A DNA stretch of 64,000 nt. Source: Chloracidobacterium sp. (GTDB lineage: Bacteria; Acidobacteriota; Blastocatellia; Pyrinomonadales; Pyrinomonadaceae). Of this stretch, positions 17,006-25,877 are shown in pieces; position 1 is the stretch's first letter, and each line of letters opens with the position of its first letter. The position numbers were made by a program, and so were the translations under genes. The notes under the pieces are model-generated. The model was not told where the DNA came from and ran no database searches. It was given only the letters and a program-made list of their open reading frames with translations. The stretch covers positions 1,610,501-1,674,500 of the forward strand of contig JADJWP010000002.1 in the NCBI GenBank assembly GCA_016716305.1, in the 5' to 3' direction.

Positions 17006-18061
17006 CTATTTTGGAACGTAGTAACCTTTTCGTGTCCGCACCTTTAGATCTTCGCGGTTCTTTATGATCAGGTCGATCATCCGAAGCTCGCCCCGCTTTG
17101 CTGCGTCATCGTCAGGATAATAGCTAAGCACGTATTGCTGCGAGAGCTCGGCCGAGATCTGGCGGAATGCGTCGTCAAGCTCGTCTTCGTCGATCGGGGA
17201 ATAGACCGCGCCGCCTGTCTGACGGGTGAATTCCTGCATTCGGCGTTCGGCGGCAAGCTGGCGAATATTAGCGTTGCCGGTTCGTGAGCGGGTTCGGATA
17301 TAGTTCTCGAAATCGGTCGTCTTAACGACATAGACCTGAACATTGGCGATCTGGATCGACCGCATCGCCTGTTCGAACGTAACGTCTGATTTTGTATCGT
17401 CGCCGTCAGAAACGATGACTATGACCCGACGCCCGTCCGCCTTTTCGAGATATTCGGCCGCCATCACCAATCCTTCGAGCAAGGCCGTGGCGCCGGTCGG
17501 CGGCGGGAAAGATTCGATCGAACGTACGAGAGACGAAACGTCACGAGTCAGCGGCTGCTCGAGCTCGGTCACGGTCGAAACGCTAAACAGGGCTGCGAGG
17601 TCGCGATCGGGCCGCAGAACGCGGCGAAAAAACCTCACCGCGGCCTCTTTCTCAAATTCACGGGCGGCCAGAACGCTTGATGAATTGTCAAAAAGCATCG
17701 CCAGCCGGATGGGCGTTTCAGACCGCGAGAGTTCGCCGATCTCTGCCGTAACACCGTCGATCTTCAACGCAAAATCGGCCAGTTTCAAATTCGTCACCGG
17801 CCGCCCGTTTGCATCAACCACCGAGACCGGGATCGGGACGAGCGCCGAATCGACCTTGATCACGTCGTCATCGTCGGTCCTATTCGGGGTCGGGGTCGGC
17901 GTAGCGGAAACGCGTTCGCGTATCGGGCGAGGCACCGGAACCGATCTGACCGATGGCCCGTTGATCGGCTTTGGCGTAGGCGTCGGCTCGACCTTGACCC
18001 TGCCTGATTGTGCAGACGTGGTCATCGCGAGGGCCAGAATGATGGCGGGCAAAAACTTCAT
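17006..18061 (-). CDS. Secreted VWA-domain protein (VWFA-related acidobacterial family), short form
   Basis: A 351-residue protein with a signal peptide (MKFLPAIILALAMTTSAQS) and a Pro/Thr-rich linker (VEPTPTPKP). The VWA domain (about 75-345) keeps a good metal-ion-dependent adhesion site core, MLFDNSSSV, followed by TGATALLEGL and VIVIVSDGDDTKSD. The sequence ends soon after SQQYVLSYYPDDD, so it lacks the 300-residue C-terminal beta region of the two longer relatives at 9288-13633. It is predicted to be exported or periplasmic; the binding partner is unknown. It lies 7 bp upstream of xerC on the same strand and may share its transcript. Confidence 0.87.
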   Translation of the reverse strand: MKFLPAIILALAMTTSAQSGRVKVEPTPTPKPINGPSVRSVPVPRPIRERVSATPTPTPNRTDDDDVIKVDSALVPIPVSVVDANGRPVTNLKLADFALKIDGVTAEIGELSRSETPIRLAMLFDNSSSVLAAREFEKEAAVRFFRRVLRPDRDLAALFSVSTVTELEQPLTRDVSSLVRSIESFPPPTGATALLEGLVMAAEYLEKADGRRVIVIVSDGDDTKSDVTFEQAMRSIQIANVQVYVVKTTDFENYIRTRSRTGNANIRQLAAERRMQEFTRQTGGAVYSPIDEDELDDAFRQISAELSQQYVLSYYPDDDAAKRGELRMIDLIIKNREDLKVRTRKGYYVPK

Positions 18062-18097
18062 CCGAGGGTTTGATTACAAAGTGCTGCGAAAATATGC

Positions 18098-18829
18098 CTA
18101 AGTGAAGATAAGTTTAGCACCGGCCACAACAAGCACAACGGCCAACACCCTCCGAAGCGTAAGCGAATCGAACCTTTTGGCCCCGAGCGTTGACCCGATC
18201 AGGCCGCCGACGATCGCTGCGCCGATCCAAAACCAAACCTCCGACGGCAACGTTGGCATCTTGCCCCAGGCACCGGCAAGCCCGGCAGCCGAATTCACAA
18301 AGATGAACAGGGCCGAGACGCCCGCTGCGGTTTTTGCATTTGACCAGTGCATCAATAGCAGCAACGGCGTCAGAAAAATACCGCCGCCGACACCGACAAG
18401 CCCCGACAGCAGCCCGAGCACCGCACCGACCGCAAACGAAAGCCATACCGGATGATCTTTTACGTAGTCATCGCTCTTTAGGTTCCATGCGAGCCGTGCC
18501 GCCGCAAGCATGAGGATGACGCCGAGCACGATCTTATAAACGCTCGTCGGAAGCTGGATCGTCCCGCCGATGTACGCCATTGGTATGGACGCAACGGCAA
18601 AGGGCAGGAAGAGCCGCCACGAGAAATGCCCGGCGCGGTAATATTGGATCGTTGCGATCGAGGCGACAAACAGGTTAAGCGAAAGTGCCGTCGGCCGCGT
18701 TACCTCGGGCGCGACCGCAAGCAATGCCATCACCGCCAGGTAACCAGACGCCCCGCCATGCCCGACCGAGGAATAAAGGACGGCGACCAGAAAAATGGCC
18801 AGAATGATCAAAACTGTGATTGGTTCCAT
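18098..18829 (-). CDS. TauE/SafE-family membrane permease
   Basis: Start at 18829 (MEPITVLIILAIFLVAVLYS) is preferred over the longer 18865 start because the first membrane helix then begins immediately. The 243-residue protein has about eight hydrophobic segments and the family's two-fold repeat: VGHGGASGYLAVMAL in the first half and LVGVGGGIFLTPLLLL in the second. TauE/SafE proteins export sulfite or organosulfonates or move related anions; the substrate here cannot be deduced. The start overlaps the 3' end of trmFO by about 22 bp, so translation is probably coupled. Confidence 0.88.
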   Translation of the reverse strand: MEPITVLIILAIFLVAVLYSSVGHGGASGYLAVMALLAVAPEVTRPTALSLNLFVASIATIQYYRAGHFSWRLFLPFAVASIPMAYIGGTIQLPTSVYKIVLGVILMLAAARLAWNLKSDDYVKDHPVWLSFAVGAVLGLLSGLVGVGGGIFLTPLLLLMHWSNAKTAAGVSALFIFVNSAAGLAGAWGKMPTLPSEVWFWIGAAIVGGLIGSTLGAKRFDSLTLRRVLAVVLVVAGAKLIFT

Positions 18830-20187
18830 TGTTTCGCCGCCGTTGGCGACAGATCCTCCAGCCACTTATCCCAATCCTTTAGCGCACGTTCGACCTGTAT
18901 CATATGCCGCTCGCGTTTTTGGCGATGTTTCTTGCGAAGCACGACGGGCAGCGGTTCGAGCAAGCCGAAGGTGATGTTAACCGGTTGAAAGTTCTTTGTT
19001 TCGACGTTCGAGACGTAGCGACAGAGAGCGCCGATGGCTGAGGTTTGCGGCGCAGTGATCATCTCTTGGCCGCGCAGAACGCGGACGGCATTAATTCCGG
19101 CGAGCCAGCCGGTGGCGACCGATTCGACGTAACCCTCGACGCCGGTGATCTGCCCGGCGAAAAATAGATTCGGATCTTTTCGGGTCGCGAGCGTTTCGTT
19201 CAAGATCGTCGGACTGTTGATAAATGTATTCCGATGGATCTGCCCGAACTGCAGGAACTCGGCGTTCTCCAGCCCCGGGATAAGTTTCAAAATGCGTTCC
19301 TGTTCGCCATACCGAAGGTGATTTTGAAAACCGACCATGCCGTAAGCGTCGGCCATCAGGTTTTCCTGCCGAAGTTGGACGCAGGCGTACGGCTCCTCGC
19401 CGGTCTTTGGGTGACGCAGGCCCTTTGGCTTCATCGGGCCGAAGCGGAGTGTTTCGGGGCCGCGGCGGGCGATCTCCTCGATCGGCAGACACGATTCGAA
19501 CCAATGCGTGTCCTCGAACCGCTTGAGCGGCACCGATTTCGCGTTCAGCAGTTCCGAAACAAAAAGCTCGTAACGCTCGCGGTCCATCGGGCAATTTATG
19601 TAATCGTCGCCGCCTTTGTCGTAACGCGCCGCCTTGAACGCGACCGACATATCGATCGAATCCGCCGCCACGATCGGCGCGATCGCATCGTAGAAATAAA
19701 GCTGATCGTCACCCGTAAACCTCATGATGTCGGCAGTCAATGTATCGCTCGTCAGCGGGCCCGTTGCGACTATGGTGGGCGCTTTAGCATCAAATTCCGC
19801 ATCCCGCATTCCGCATTCCGCAATCGAAATGACTTCCTCTCTTACGACCTCAATATTCGGATGCGCCGCAACCCGCTCGGTTATCATCTCAGCAAACTTT
19901 ATCCGATCGACCGACAAAGCCGCCCCGGCCGGCACACGCGTCGCCTCGGCAACTTCCATCACCATCGAACCGCCGCGACGCAGTTCTTCCTTTAAAAGAT
20001 AAGGCGCCGAGCCCGGCTCGTCGGTCTTCAGCGAATTCGAACATACGATCTCCGCCAGTTTGTCCGTCCGATGCGCCGGCGTTTGCACGACAGGCCGCAT
20101 TTCAAAAAGCCGTACCCTCGCCCCTCGCTCCGCCGCCTGCCAAGCCGCCTCGACACCTGCCAACCCACCGCCAATTACATTAATCAT
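18808..20187 (-). CDS. trmFO: Methylenetetrahydrofolate-tRNA-(uracil-5-)-methyltransferase TrmFO
   Basis: A 459-residue flavoprotein with the N-terminal FAD-binding motif GGGLAGVEAAWQAAERGARV and the family-specific LAEIVCSNSLKTDEPGSAPY. It continues with TRVPAGAALSVDR, DAIAPIV, YINCPMDRERYELF and ending RHMIQVERALKDW. It methylates U54 of tRNA to ribothymidine with methylene-THF and FADH2, the folate-dependent alternative to TrmA. Length and motifs are complete. It heads a minus-strand group with the TauE permease, and its own start overlaps the end of the small membrane protein gene upstream by 8 bp. Confidence 0.96.
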   Translation of the reverse strand: MINVIGGGLAGVEAAWQAAERGARVRLFEMRPVVQTPAHRTDKLAEIVCSNSLKTDEPGSAPYLLKEELRRGGSMVMEVAEATRVPAGAALSVDRIKFAEMITERVAAHPNIEVVREEVISIAECGMRDAEFDAKAPTIVATGPLTSDTLTADIMRFTGDDQLYFYDAIAPIVAADSIDMSVAFKAARYDKGGDDYINCPMDRERYELFVSELLNAKSVPLKRFEDTHWFESCLPIEEIARRGPETLRFGPMKPKGLRHPKTGEEPYACVQLRQENLMADAYGMVGFQNHLRYGEQERILKLIPGLENAEFLQFGQIHRNTFINSPTILNETLATRKDPNLFFAGQITGVEGYVESVATGWLAGINAVRVLRGQEMITAPQTSAIGALCRYVSNVETKNFQPVNITFGLLEPLPVVLRKKHRQKRERHMIQVERALKDWDKWLEDLSPTAAKQWNQSQF

Positions 20188-20629
20188 TGCCCCTCTTTAC
20201 TATTCTAAGAACCACTGCCGCTACCTGAAGTGCTACGAACGTGATCAACGTTCCGAGACCAAAATACGCTGATGGCAGGAACCAAGTATCGACACTAGTT
20301 ACGGCATCGTTGCCGAATGAGAACATGAGTTGGTCAAATAGCTTTATTACGATAAAACTCAAGAAAACGATCAAGGCTGCGGCGAGACCGTGCGAGAGCC
20401 AGAACAAGCGCTTTTCAAATAGAATCACGATAGATAAAAGTCCTGAACATGCACAAACCGCAGCGAACTGGGATGCCATTACTGGGAATCGGCTGTGAAA
20501 AATGTGAAAGGACATATATTCGGTACTCCCTAATTCGTAGCCCCAGTAAGCTCCGGCAAGGAGAGCCGTCACTACCATTAGTAGGATCAGGATCACCTGT
20601 CGAATTCGTCTTAGAACATTCATCTTCAT
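20180..20629 (-). CDS. Small four-helix membrane protein, unknown
   Basis: The ATG at 20629 (MKMNVLRRIRQVILILLMVV) is chosen; an upstream in-frame GTG at 20656 would add nine polar residues. The roughly 149-residue product has four predicted membrane helices (about residues 8-30, 50-72, 78-100 and 120-142) and a basic C-terminus. No motif identifies it. It overlaps trmFO and is likely co-transcribed, but no functional link can be drawn. Confidence 0.7.
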   Translation of the reverse strand: MKMNVLRRIRQVILILLMVVTALLAGAYWGYELGSTEYMSFHIFHSRFPVMASQFAAVCACSGLLSIVILFEKRLFWLSHGLAAALIVFLSFIVIKLFDQLMFSFGNDAVTSVDTWFLPSAYFGLGTLITFVALQVAAVVLRIVKRGND

Positions 20630-20674
20630 TACCGATTCTCGGTTACGCCGACCCACAGAAACTTACCGGTTCGA

Positions 20675-21778
20675 TCAATACGCGTCAAAGCTATTGGATT
20701 CATCCGACAGCAGTTTCATCAGCCTCGGATTGATGAATAGCTTTTCTTTGAGCTCTGCATTTTCGACTAGCACGCCGATGTCTACAAGTTGCTTTAAGTA
20801 TACAGAGGCTGTTTGGCGTTTGGCGATGCCTTTATCTACTACGTTTCCGATACGGCAATACGGGCGTTCAAAGATGAGGCTGACCAACTCGTAGCTATAT
20901 ACTTTCGGCAGCTTAGCCTTGACGTACTCGGCAGTTGCTTCCGATAGCGACCTGATCGCCGCGATCTTGTTAGTTGTCCATCGGGAAGTGTCGGCAACCG
21001 CATCAAGAACAAATTCTATCCAAGGTTCCCAGTCTTCATCTCTAGTGACCGAAAGTAAAAGCTGGTTGTAATCAGCCCGGCGTTCCAAGATGTATCGGCT
21101 AAGGTATAGGACCGGAATGCTCAGAAGCTGTTGCTCTATTAAGAAAAGACTGTTTATGATCCGCCCCGTCCGGCCATTTCCATCGGTGAATGGATGTATT
21201 GCCTCAAACTGATAATGGGCGACCGCAAGACGGATCAGCGGGTCGATCTCGGTCGCGTTGTGAAGAAAATTTTCCCAGTTCGAAAGCAGGTTGCGTAGCG
21301 CGTCCTCGCCGACTGGCGGTGTGTACACGATCTCGCCCGTTGCCTGGTTTCCTAGAGCGGTTCCGGGTATTCGACGAACGCGCATTTCAACACCCTTTAT
21401 CTTGGAACAGATCTCTTCTGCCGTACGAGTGCTAAGCGGATACTTCGAAAGCGCCTGAAATCCTTGAAATAGGGCGGTGCTGTATCGCAATGCCTCTTTT
21501 GTCGCAGGATCAGCATTCGCTTCACTGTTCAGATGTTCGAATAGCTTATCGGTGGTTGTGACGATGTTTTCGATCTCGGAACTCGCCTTCGCTTCGAGTA
21601 ATGGCAAGGTATTGATCAGCATTGAAGGATTTGGGATCAATTCGGCCGCTTGTTTTAGCTCCGCAAGCGCGGCACGCGCCTCGATACATTTCCGCAAAAT
21701 GCGTTTTGTCTCTATATCTGCCTTGGGCGGAAGTTGTGGCAGGTCTTGATAAGGCTTTGTCGGATCCCATTTCGGCAT
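20675..21778 (-). CDS. Fic-family protein (class II, N-terminal inhibitory helix, C-terminal winged helix)
   Basis: A 367-residue Fic protein. The inhibitory motif of class II enzymes, S-x-x-x-E-N, is at residues 66-71 (SSEIEN). The catalytic loop HPFTDGNGRTGR is at 195-206 with His195 as the catalytic base, and the fold ends near 260. The C-terminal 90 residues look like a winged helix-turn-helix (ELVSLIFERPYCRIGNVVDK, then RQTASVYLKQLVDIGVL). Fic enzymes usually transfer AMP from ATP to a hydroxyl side chain of a target protein, and the helix holds the enzyme off. The array of palindromes immediately upstream (21791-21909) suggests that the winged helix represses its own gene; this is inference. 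Confidence 0.92.
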   Translation of the reverse strand: MPKWDPTKPYQDLPQLPPKADIETKRILRKCIEARAALAELKQAAELIPNPSMLINTLPLLEAKASSEIENIVTTTDKLFEHLNSEANADPATKEALRYSTALFQGFQALSKYPLSTRTAEEICSKIKGVEMRVRRIPGTALGNQATGEIVYTPPVGEDALRNLLSNWENFLHNATEIDPLIRLAVAHYQFEAIHPFTDGNGRTGRIINSLFLIEQQLLSIPVLYLSRYILERRADYNQLLLSVTRDEDWEPWIEFVLDAVADTSRWTTNKIAAIRSLSEATAEYVKAKLPKVYSYELVSLIFERPYCRIGNVVDKGIAKRQTASVYLKQLVDIGVLVENAELKEKLFINPRLMKLLSDESNSFDAY

Positions 21779-21790
21779 ATGTTTACGTCA

Positions 21791-21909
21791 TCGACACATT
21801 ACAACGATATGTCGACGTTTTGCGTTTTTATCGACATATCGTGAGGATATGTCGATGGCATCGACATGTCAAGAAAATATGTCGACGTTTTCCGATTTTA
21901 TCGACATAT
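21791..21909. promoter_or_regulatory. Phased array of TCGACATAT palindromes upstream of fic
   Basis: TCGACATAT half-sites occur forward at 21791 (TCGACACAT), 21831, 21861 (TCGACATGT) and 21901. The reverse form ATATGTCGA occurs at 21807, 21847 and 21877. They form three 25-bp inverted repeats, each with a 7-bp spacer, plus a fourth half-site. Start-to-start steps are 40, 30 and 40 bp, that is, whole helical turns, so all sites face the same side of the DNA. The array lies between the fic start (21778) and the divergent amidohydrolase gene (22055), as expected of a cooperative operator. The binding protein is not proven. Confidence 0.8.
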
Positions 21910-22054
21910 CCGGCATGAGGCCCGATGAATAAGAAACCAGCTGAAACCCAACAAAAGTTCAGGGCAATGAAACAAACTGCAAAAACCTGCGTAAGATTCC
22001 TCGGTATCATTACCTGACCAAAATCAAAAAACGTTCAGTGACCGAGGAGAAACT

Positions 22055-25000
22055 ATGAGCTTTGCCGATCCCCTGAAGAAGCTATTTGCCTTGTTTATCA
22101 TCGCTTTTCTCGCGATGCCCATCTCGCTAATCGCCCAGGATGAAAAAAAGGACGAACCCAAGGCCGACGAAAAGAAAGACGAGAAAAAGAAAGAAGAACC
22201 GCTGCCGCTGAAGCCGGCTCGAACAGTAAAATTTACGACCAACGAGGGCACATGGATGTCGCTCGACGTCTCGCCCGACGGCAAAACGATCGTCTTTGAC
22301 CTGCTCGGCGACATCTATACGATGCCGGTCGAGGGCGGTACGGCGACAAAGATCCATGGCGGGATGTCGTTCGAAAGCCAGCCGAAGTATTCGCCCGATG
22401 GCTCGACGATAGTGTTTCTCAGCGACCGGAGCGGATCAGAGAATGTATGGGTAATGAAATCGGACGGCAAAGACCCAAAGGCCGTCACCACCGGGCCGCG
22501 TGCGATGTATGTCTCGCCTTCGTGGTCAGAGGATGGCAACTATATCGTCGTCTCGCGTTCAGACCAGTCGATCGGCGCGTTTCACCCCTTTATGTACCAC
22601 AAGGACGGCGGCTCGGGCGTAAGCGTCGGCCCGCCTCCGCCGCCACTTCCGGCACCGGGACAACAAGGCCCGCCGCCGGCACCGCCGCTCAACCGCATGG
22701 GCGCGATATTCTCGCCCGATGGCCGGTATATCTATTATTCGCAGCGAACCGGCCCCTTCAACTACAACGCGAGTTTTCCGATCTGGCAGGTATTTCGTTT
22801 TGACCGCGATACGGGCGAAACGTCACGGGTCACCAATTCGCAGGGCTCGGCGATGCGCCCGGTGCTTTCGCCCGATGGCAAGAACCTTGTTTATGCCACT
22901 CGGTTCGAGACGCGGACCGCCCTTCGCGTCCGCAACCTCGAGACCAACCAGGAACGCTGGCTGATCGACAACGTCACGCGCGACGATCAGGAATCGCGCG
23001 CGACCCGCGACACCTATCCCGGTTACGACTTTATGCCCGACGGCCGGTCGATGATCGTCCCGATAAACGGTAAGGTCGCACGCGTCGATTTCGCGACCGG
23101 ACAGGCGACCGATGTTCCCTTCACCGTCAACGTTGAGGCCGAGGTTGGCCCGCGTGTCCATTTTCAATATAAGGTCGACGACGGCCCGACGGTCGAAGCT
23201 CGGCTTATCCGTTATCCGGCCGTATCGCCCGACGGCAAGCGCGTCGCATTTACCGCATTCAGCAAGCTATATGTGATGGATCTGCCCTCAGGGACGCCGC
23301 GTCGCGTAACGACCGGGACCGACGGCGAATTCATGCCCGCGTGGTCGCCCGACGGCAAAACCCTCGCATACGTCACGTGGTCGCGGCAGGGCGGCCAGCT
23401 GCTTTCGGTCTCGCCGGACGGCGGACAGCCGAGACAGTTGACCAACAAGACGGCGTTCTATTCCTATCCGACCTATTCGCCTGACGGCTCGAAGATCGTC
23501 TTTATCACCGGCGCGGTCGATGATCAGCTTTTTGCCGACATTCGCGAAGGTCACGAATTCATGTCGCCCGAAGAAGAGGCTCTTCATGGCCATCACGGCG
23601 AATGCGAGGTCACGGGCGCCGGCGGCTCGACCGGTACCGATCTGAAATACATTCCTTCCGGCGGCGGCGAAGCGGTCCAGATCGCACCGACGCAAGGCGG
23701 CCGCTTTCCGCATTTTTCGGACGACCCTGATCGCGTTTATCTGACGACCGGCATGGGCCTCGCGTCGATCAGGCTCGACGGCTATGACCGCCGCGTTCAT
23801 ATGCGCGTTACCGGCAAAGGGACTCCGCCTCAGCAGCCTTCGGCCGGCACGATGAAGATCTCGCCTGACCGAAGCAGGGTGTTTCTCGAACTGCAGGGCA
23901 AACACTACATCGTTACGGTGCCGCGTTCGGGCCGCGATACGGTCAACGTAAACCTCGGGGGCCCGACGGCAAATGTGCCTTTCAAAAAGATGTCGGCCTT
24001 TGGCGGCGATCATCTCAATTGGTCGCTTGACGGCAAATCGGTCAGCTGGTCGTGGGGAACGAGCCTTTACCGCCAGAAGATCACTGACGAAAAGCCGGAG
24101 ACCACCGATATCAAGGTGGCCGCCGCCCGGCCGAAACCGAGCGGCACGGTCGTGCTCTCAGGCGCCCGCATCATCACGATGAAAGGCAATGAGGTGATCG
24201 AACGCGGCGACGTTGTCGTTACCAATAACCGCATTGCCGCGATCGGCCCGAAGGGCAAAGTGGCCATCCCAGCCGGTGCCCGTACGATCGACGTCACCGG
24301 CAAGACGATAATCCCGGGCTTCGTCGATGTCCATGCGCATATGTGGCCGCCGCGCGACCTGCATCAAAATCAGGTCTGGCAATATCTGGCGAACCTCGCA
24401 TACGGCGTAACGACGACGCGCGATCCGCAATCGGCGACGACAGATGTCTATGCCTACGCCGACCTCGTCGAGACAGGCGAGATCATCGGGCCGCGCGTTT
24501 ACACGACCGGGCCAGGCGTTTTCTCGGGCGTCGGGCTTGATAATAAAGAATCGGTCGATGCTTATATTAAACGCTACCGCGACGCCTATAAGACCGATAC
24601 GCTGAAGCAATACGTCGTCGGCGACCGCAACGTCCGACAGATGGTGGCGATGGCGTGTTACGACAACAAGATATCGCCGACGACCGAAGGCGCTCTTGAC
24701 ATGAAGCTCAACATCTCGCAGATGATCGACGGCTATTCGGGCCACGAACACTCGCTGCCGCTGCAGCCGATCTACAAGGATGTCGTCGAGTTCGTCGCAC
24801 AGACCCAGACGTTCTATACGCCGACGATCCTTGTCGCATACGGCGGGCCATGGGCCGAGAACTACTTCTTCCAGAATACCGACGTTCTCAACAACAAACG
24901 TCTTGGACGCTATATCCCGAAAGAGCTGATCAACGGCATGATGCGCCGCCGCGGCCAGTGGTTCCGTGCGGAAGAATACAGCTTTAAGCAGATCGCCGCG

Positions 25001-25375
25001 GGTGCGGCCGATATCGTCAAGGCCGGCGGACGTGCCGGCATCGGCGGCCACGGCCAGATGCAGGGGCTGGGCGTTCACTGGGAGATCTGGGCGATGCAAT
25101 CGGGCGGAATGTCGACGATGGATACACTGCGGGTCGCCACGATATTTGGCGCTGAGGCCATCGGGCTCGATAAGGATCTCGGTTCGATCGAGACCGGAAA
25201 GCTCGCCGACCTCGTCATCATGGACCGAAATCCGCTGACCGATATTCGCAACACCGATTCGATCAGCCATGTGATGAAGAACGGCGAACTCTACGAAGCC
25301 GAAACGCTGAACCAGATCTGGCCGGCACAAAAACCCCTCGCTCCGCAATACTGGTGGGGAACCGATCCGAAGTAA
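22055..25375 (+). CDS. Exported amidohydrolase with N-terminal TolB-like beta-propeller
   Basis: A 1106-residue protein with a signal peptide (MSFADPLKKLFALFIIAFLA), a Lys/Glu/Asp-rich linker (30-55) and then many TolB/PD40 propeller blades marked by the repeated YSPDG or SPDGK pattern (about 65-690). The C-terminal domain (about 705-1090) is a metal-dependent amidohydrolase: GFVDVHAHM with metal ligands His760 and His762, a later GHEHSLP, GIGGHGQMQG and the closing GSIETGKLADLVIMDRNPL. Relatives are annotated as imidazolonepropionase-like or peptidase-type amidohydrolases; the substrate is unknown. The propeller probably gates or binds peptides, as in Tricorn-like proteins. A strong terminator follows at 25394. 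Confidence 0.92.
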   Translation: MSFADPLKKLFALFIIAFLAMPISLIAQDEKKDEPKADEKKDEKKKEEPLPLKPARTVKFTTNEGTWMSLDVSPDGKTIVFDLLGDIYTMPVEGGTATKIHGGMSFESQPKYSPDGSTIVFLSDRSGSENVWVMKSDGKDPKAVTTGPRAMYVSPSWSEDGNYIVVSRSDQSIGAFHPFMYHKDGGSGVSVGPPPPPLPAPGQQGPPPAPPLNRMGAIFSPDGRYIYYSQRTGPFNYNASFPIWQVFRFDRDTGETSRVTNSQGSAMRPVLSPDGKNLVYATRFETRTALRVRNLETNQERWLIDNVTRDDQESRATRDTYPGYDFMPDGRSMIVPINGKVARVDFATGQATDVPFTVNVEAEVGPRVHFQYKVDDGPTVEARLIRYPAVSPDGKRVAFTAFSKLYVMDLPSGTPRRVTTGTDGEFMPAWSPDGKTLAYVTWSRQGGQLLSVSPDGGQPRQLTNKTAFYSYPTYSPDGSKIVFITGAVDDQLFADIREGHEFMSPEEEALHGHHGECEVTGAGGSTGTDLKYIPSGGGEAVQIAPTQGGRFPHFSDDPDRVYLTTGMGLASIRLDGYDRRVHMRVTGKGTPPQQPSAGTMKISPDRSRVFLELQGKHYIVTVPRSGRDTVNVNLGGPTANVPFKKMSAFGGDHLNWSLDGKSVSWSWGTSLYRQKITDEKPETTDIKVAAARPKPSGTVVLSGARIITMKGNEVIERGDVVVTNNRIAAIGPKGKVAIPAGARTIDVTGKTIIPGFVDVHAHMWPPRDLHQNQVWQYLANLAYGVTTTRDPQSATTDVYAYADLVETGEIIGPRVYTTGPGVFSGVGLDNKESVDAYIKRYRDAYKTDTLKQYVVGDRNVRQMVAMACYDNKISPTTEGALDMKLNISQMIDGYSGHEHSLPLQPIYKDVVEFVAQTQTFYTPTILVAYGGPWAENYFFQNTDVLNNKRLGRYIPKELINGMMRRRGQWFRAEEYSFKQIAAGAADIVKAGGRAGIGGHGQMQGLGVHWEIWAMQSGGMSTMDTLRVATIFGAEAIGLDKDLGSIETGKLADLVIMDRNPLTDIRNTDSISHVMKNGELYEAETLNQIWPAQKPLAPQYWWGTDPK

Positions 25376-25393
25376 CTCTCGGCCGGCGCAGCA

Positions 25394-25429
25394 CAAGAAA
25401 GCCCCGACGATCTCGCCGGGGCTTTCTTG
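25394..25429 (+). terminator. Intrinsic terminator after the amidohydrolase
   Basis: An almost perfect hairpin: CAAGAAAGCCCC pairs with GGGGCTTTCTTG around a short loop, 18 bp after the amidohydrolase stop. The stem ends in A/T-rich arms that serve as the U-tract in both directions. It also marks the boundary between host genes and the phage-derived element. Confidence 0.85.
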
Positions 25430-25516
25430 CGTCTCTTCTACCTTTTGCGGAAGAACGTTTTAAAACAAAAGCGGCCCTGCCTTTAAGACAGCCGTGTATA
25501 TCGATCTACCGGACAT

Positions 25517-25843
25517 TTAGGTGTCGATCGAAATCGTACTCACCCTGCGTCGTGCGTAGAAGCGCGCCATGACGATGCAGTTGTCGAAGACCTTTGATGT
25601 GACGATGCCGCTTTCGGGCGGATCGACCTCGGTCAGCGCCGATGCCCTTGCGGCCTTTATCAGCCAGGCTTCGGCAGCGGCCTTATTGATGTCGTAGGTC
25701 GGTGACCAATCGTCGTTCGAGGGCGAATTCCCTTCGTTATCCGCGACAGCCGCGGCATCGAGCACCTCTTCGACCTCGGTTTCGGTCAGCACGGGTTCGG
25801 TCTCCCATGCCGCGAGTGTTTTGAGTCGTTCTAATGGTGTCAT
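25517..25843 (-). CDS. Phage head-tail connector-like protein (tentative)
   Basis: A 108-residue acidic protein with the stretch WSPTYDINKAAAEAWLIKAA, which is like the TYDLNxAAAEGWxxKA core of small proteins encoded just behind capsid genes. The end is a basic helix (NCIVMARFYARRR). It is the last gene of the leftward head operon (scaffold, coat, this gene), 34 bp downstream of the coat gene. Position and the motif suggest a connector or completion protein; the similarity is too short to be certain. It is the leftmost gene of the phage-derived element. Confidence 0.6.
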   Translation of the reverse strand: MTPLERLKTLAAWETEPVLTETEVEEVLDAAAVADNEGNSPSNDDWSPTYDINKAAAEAWLIKAARASALTEVDPPESGIVTSKVFDNCIVMARFYARRRVSTISIDT

Positions 25844-25877
25844 ATTGGTCTATATAAGCGACAGCGACGAACCGGCC

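Noticed and set aside
21791..21909. Repeat array that might be a small CRISPR
   Set aside because: Units are 9-bp half-sites in alternating orientation with 7- and 15/5-bp spacers, not 24-40-bp direct repeats with unique spacers, and no cas genes are near. No CRISPR array was seen anywhere in the window.
22024..22357. Short minus-strand frames (60-96 codons) at the start of the amidohydrolase gene
   Set aside because: They mirror the signal peptide and Lys/Glu-rich linker (giving Phe/Ser runs) and are typical shadows.
24158..25396. 412-codon minus-strand frame opposite the amidohydrolase domain, and a 241-codon one at 23288-24013
   Set aside because: Both lie opposite a gene with clear catalytic motifs; composition is that of reverse-frame shadows.
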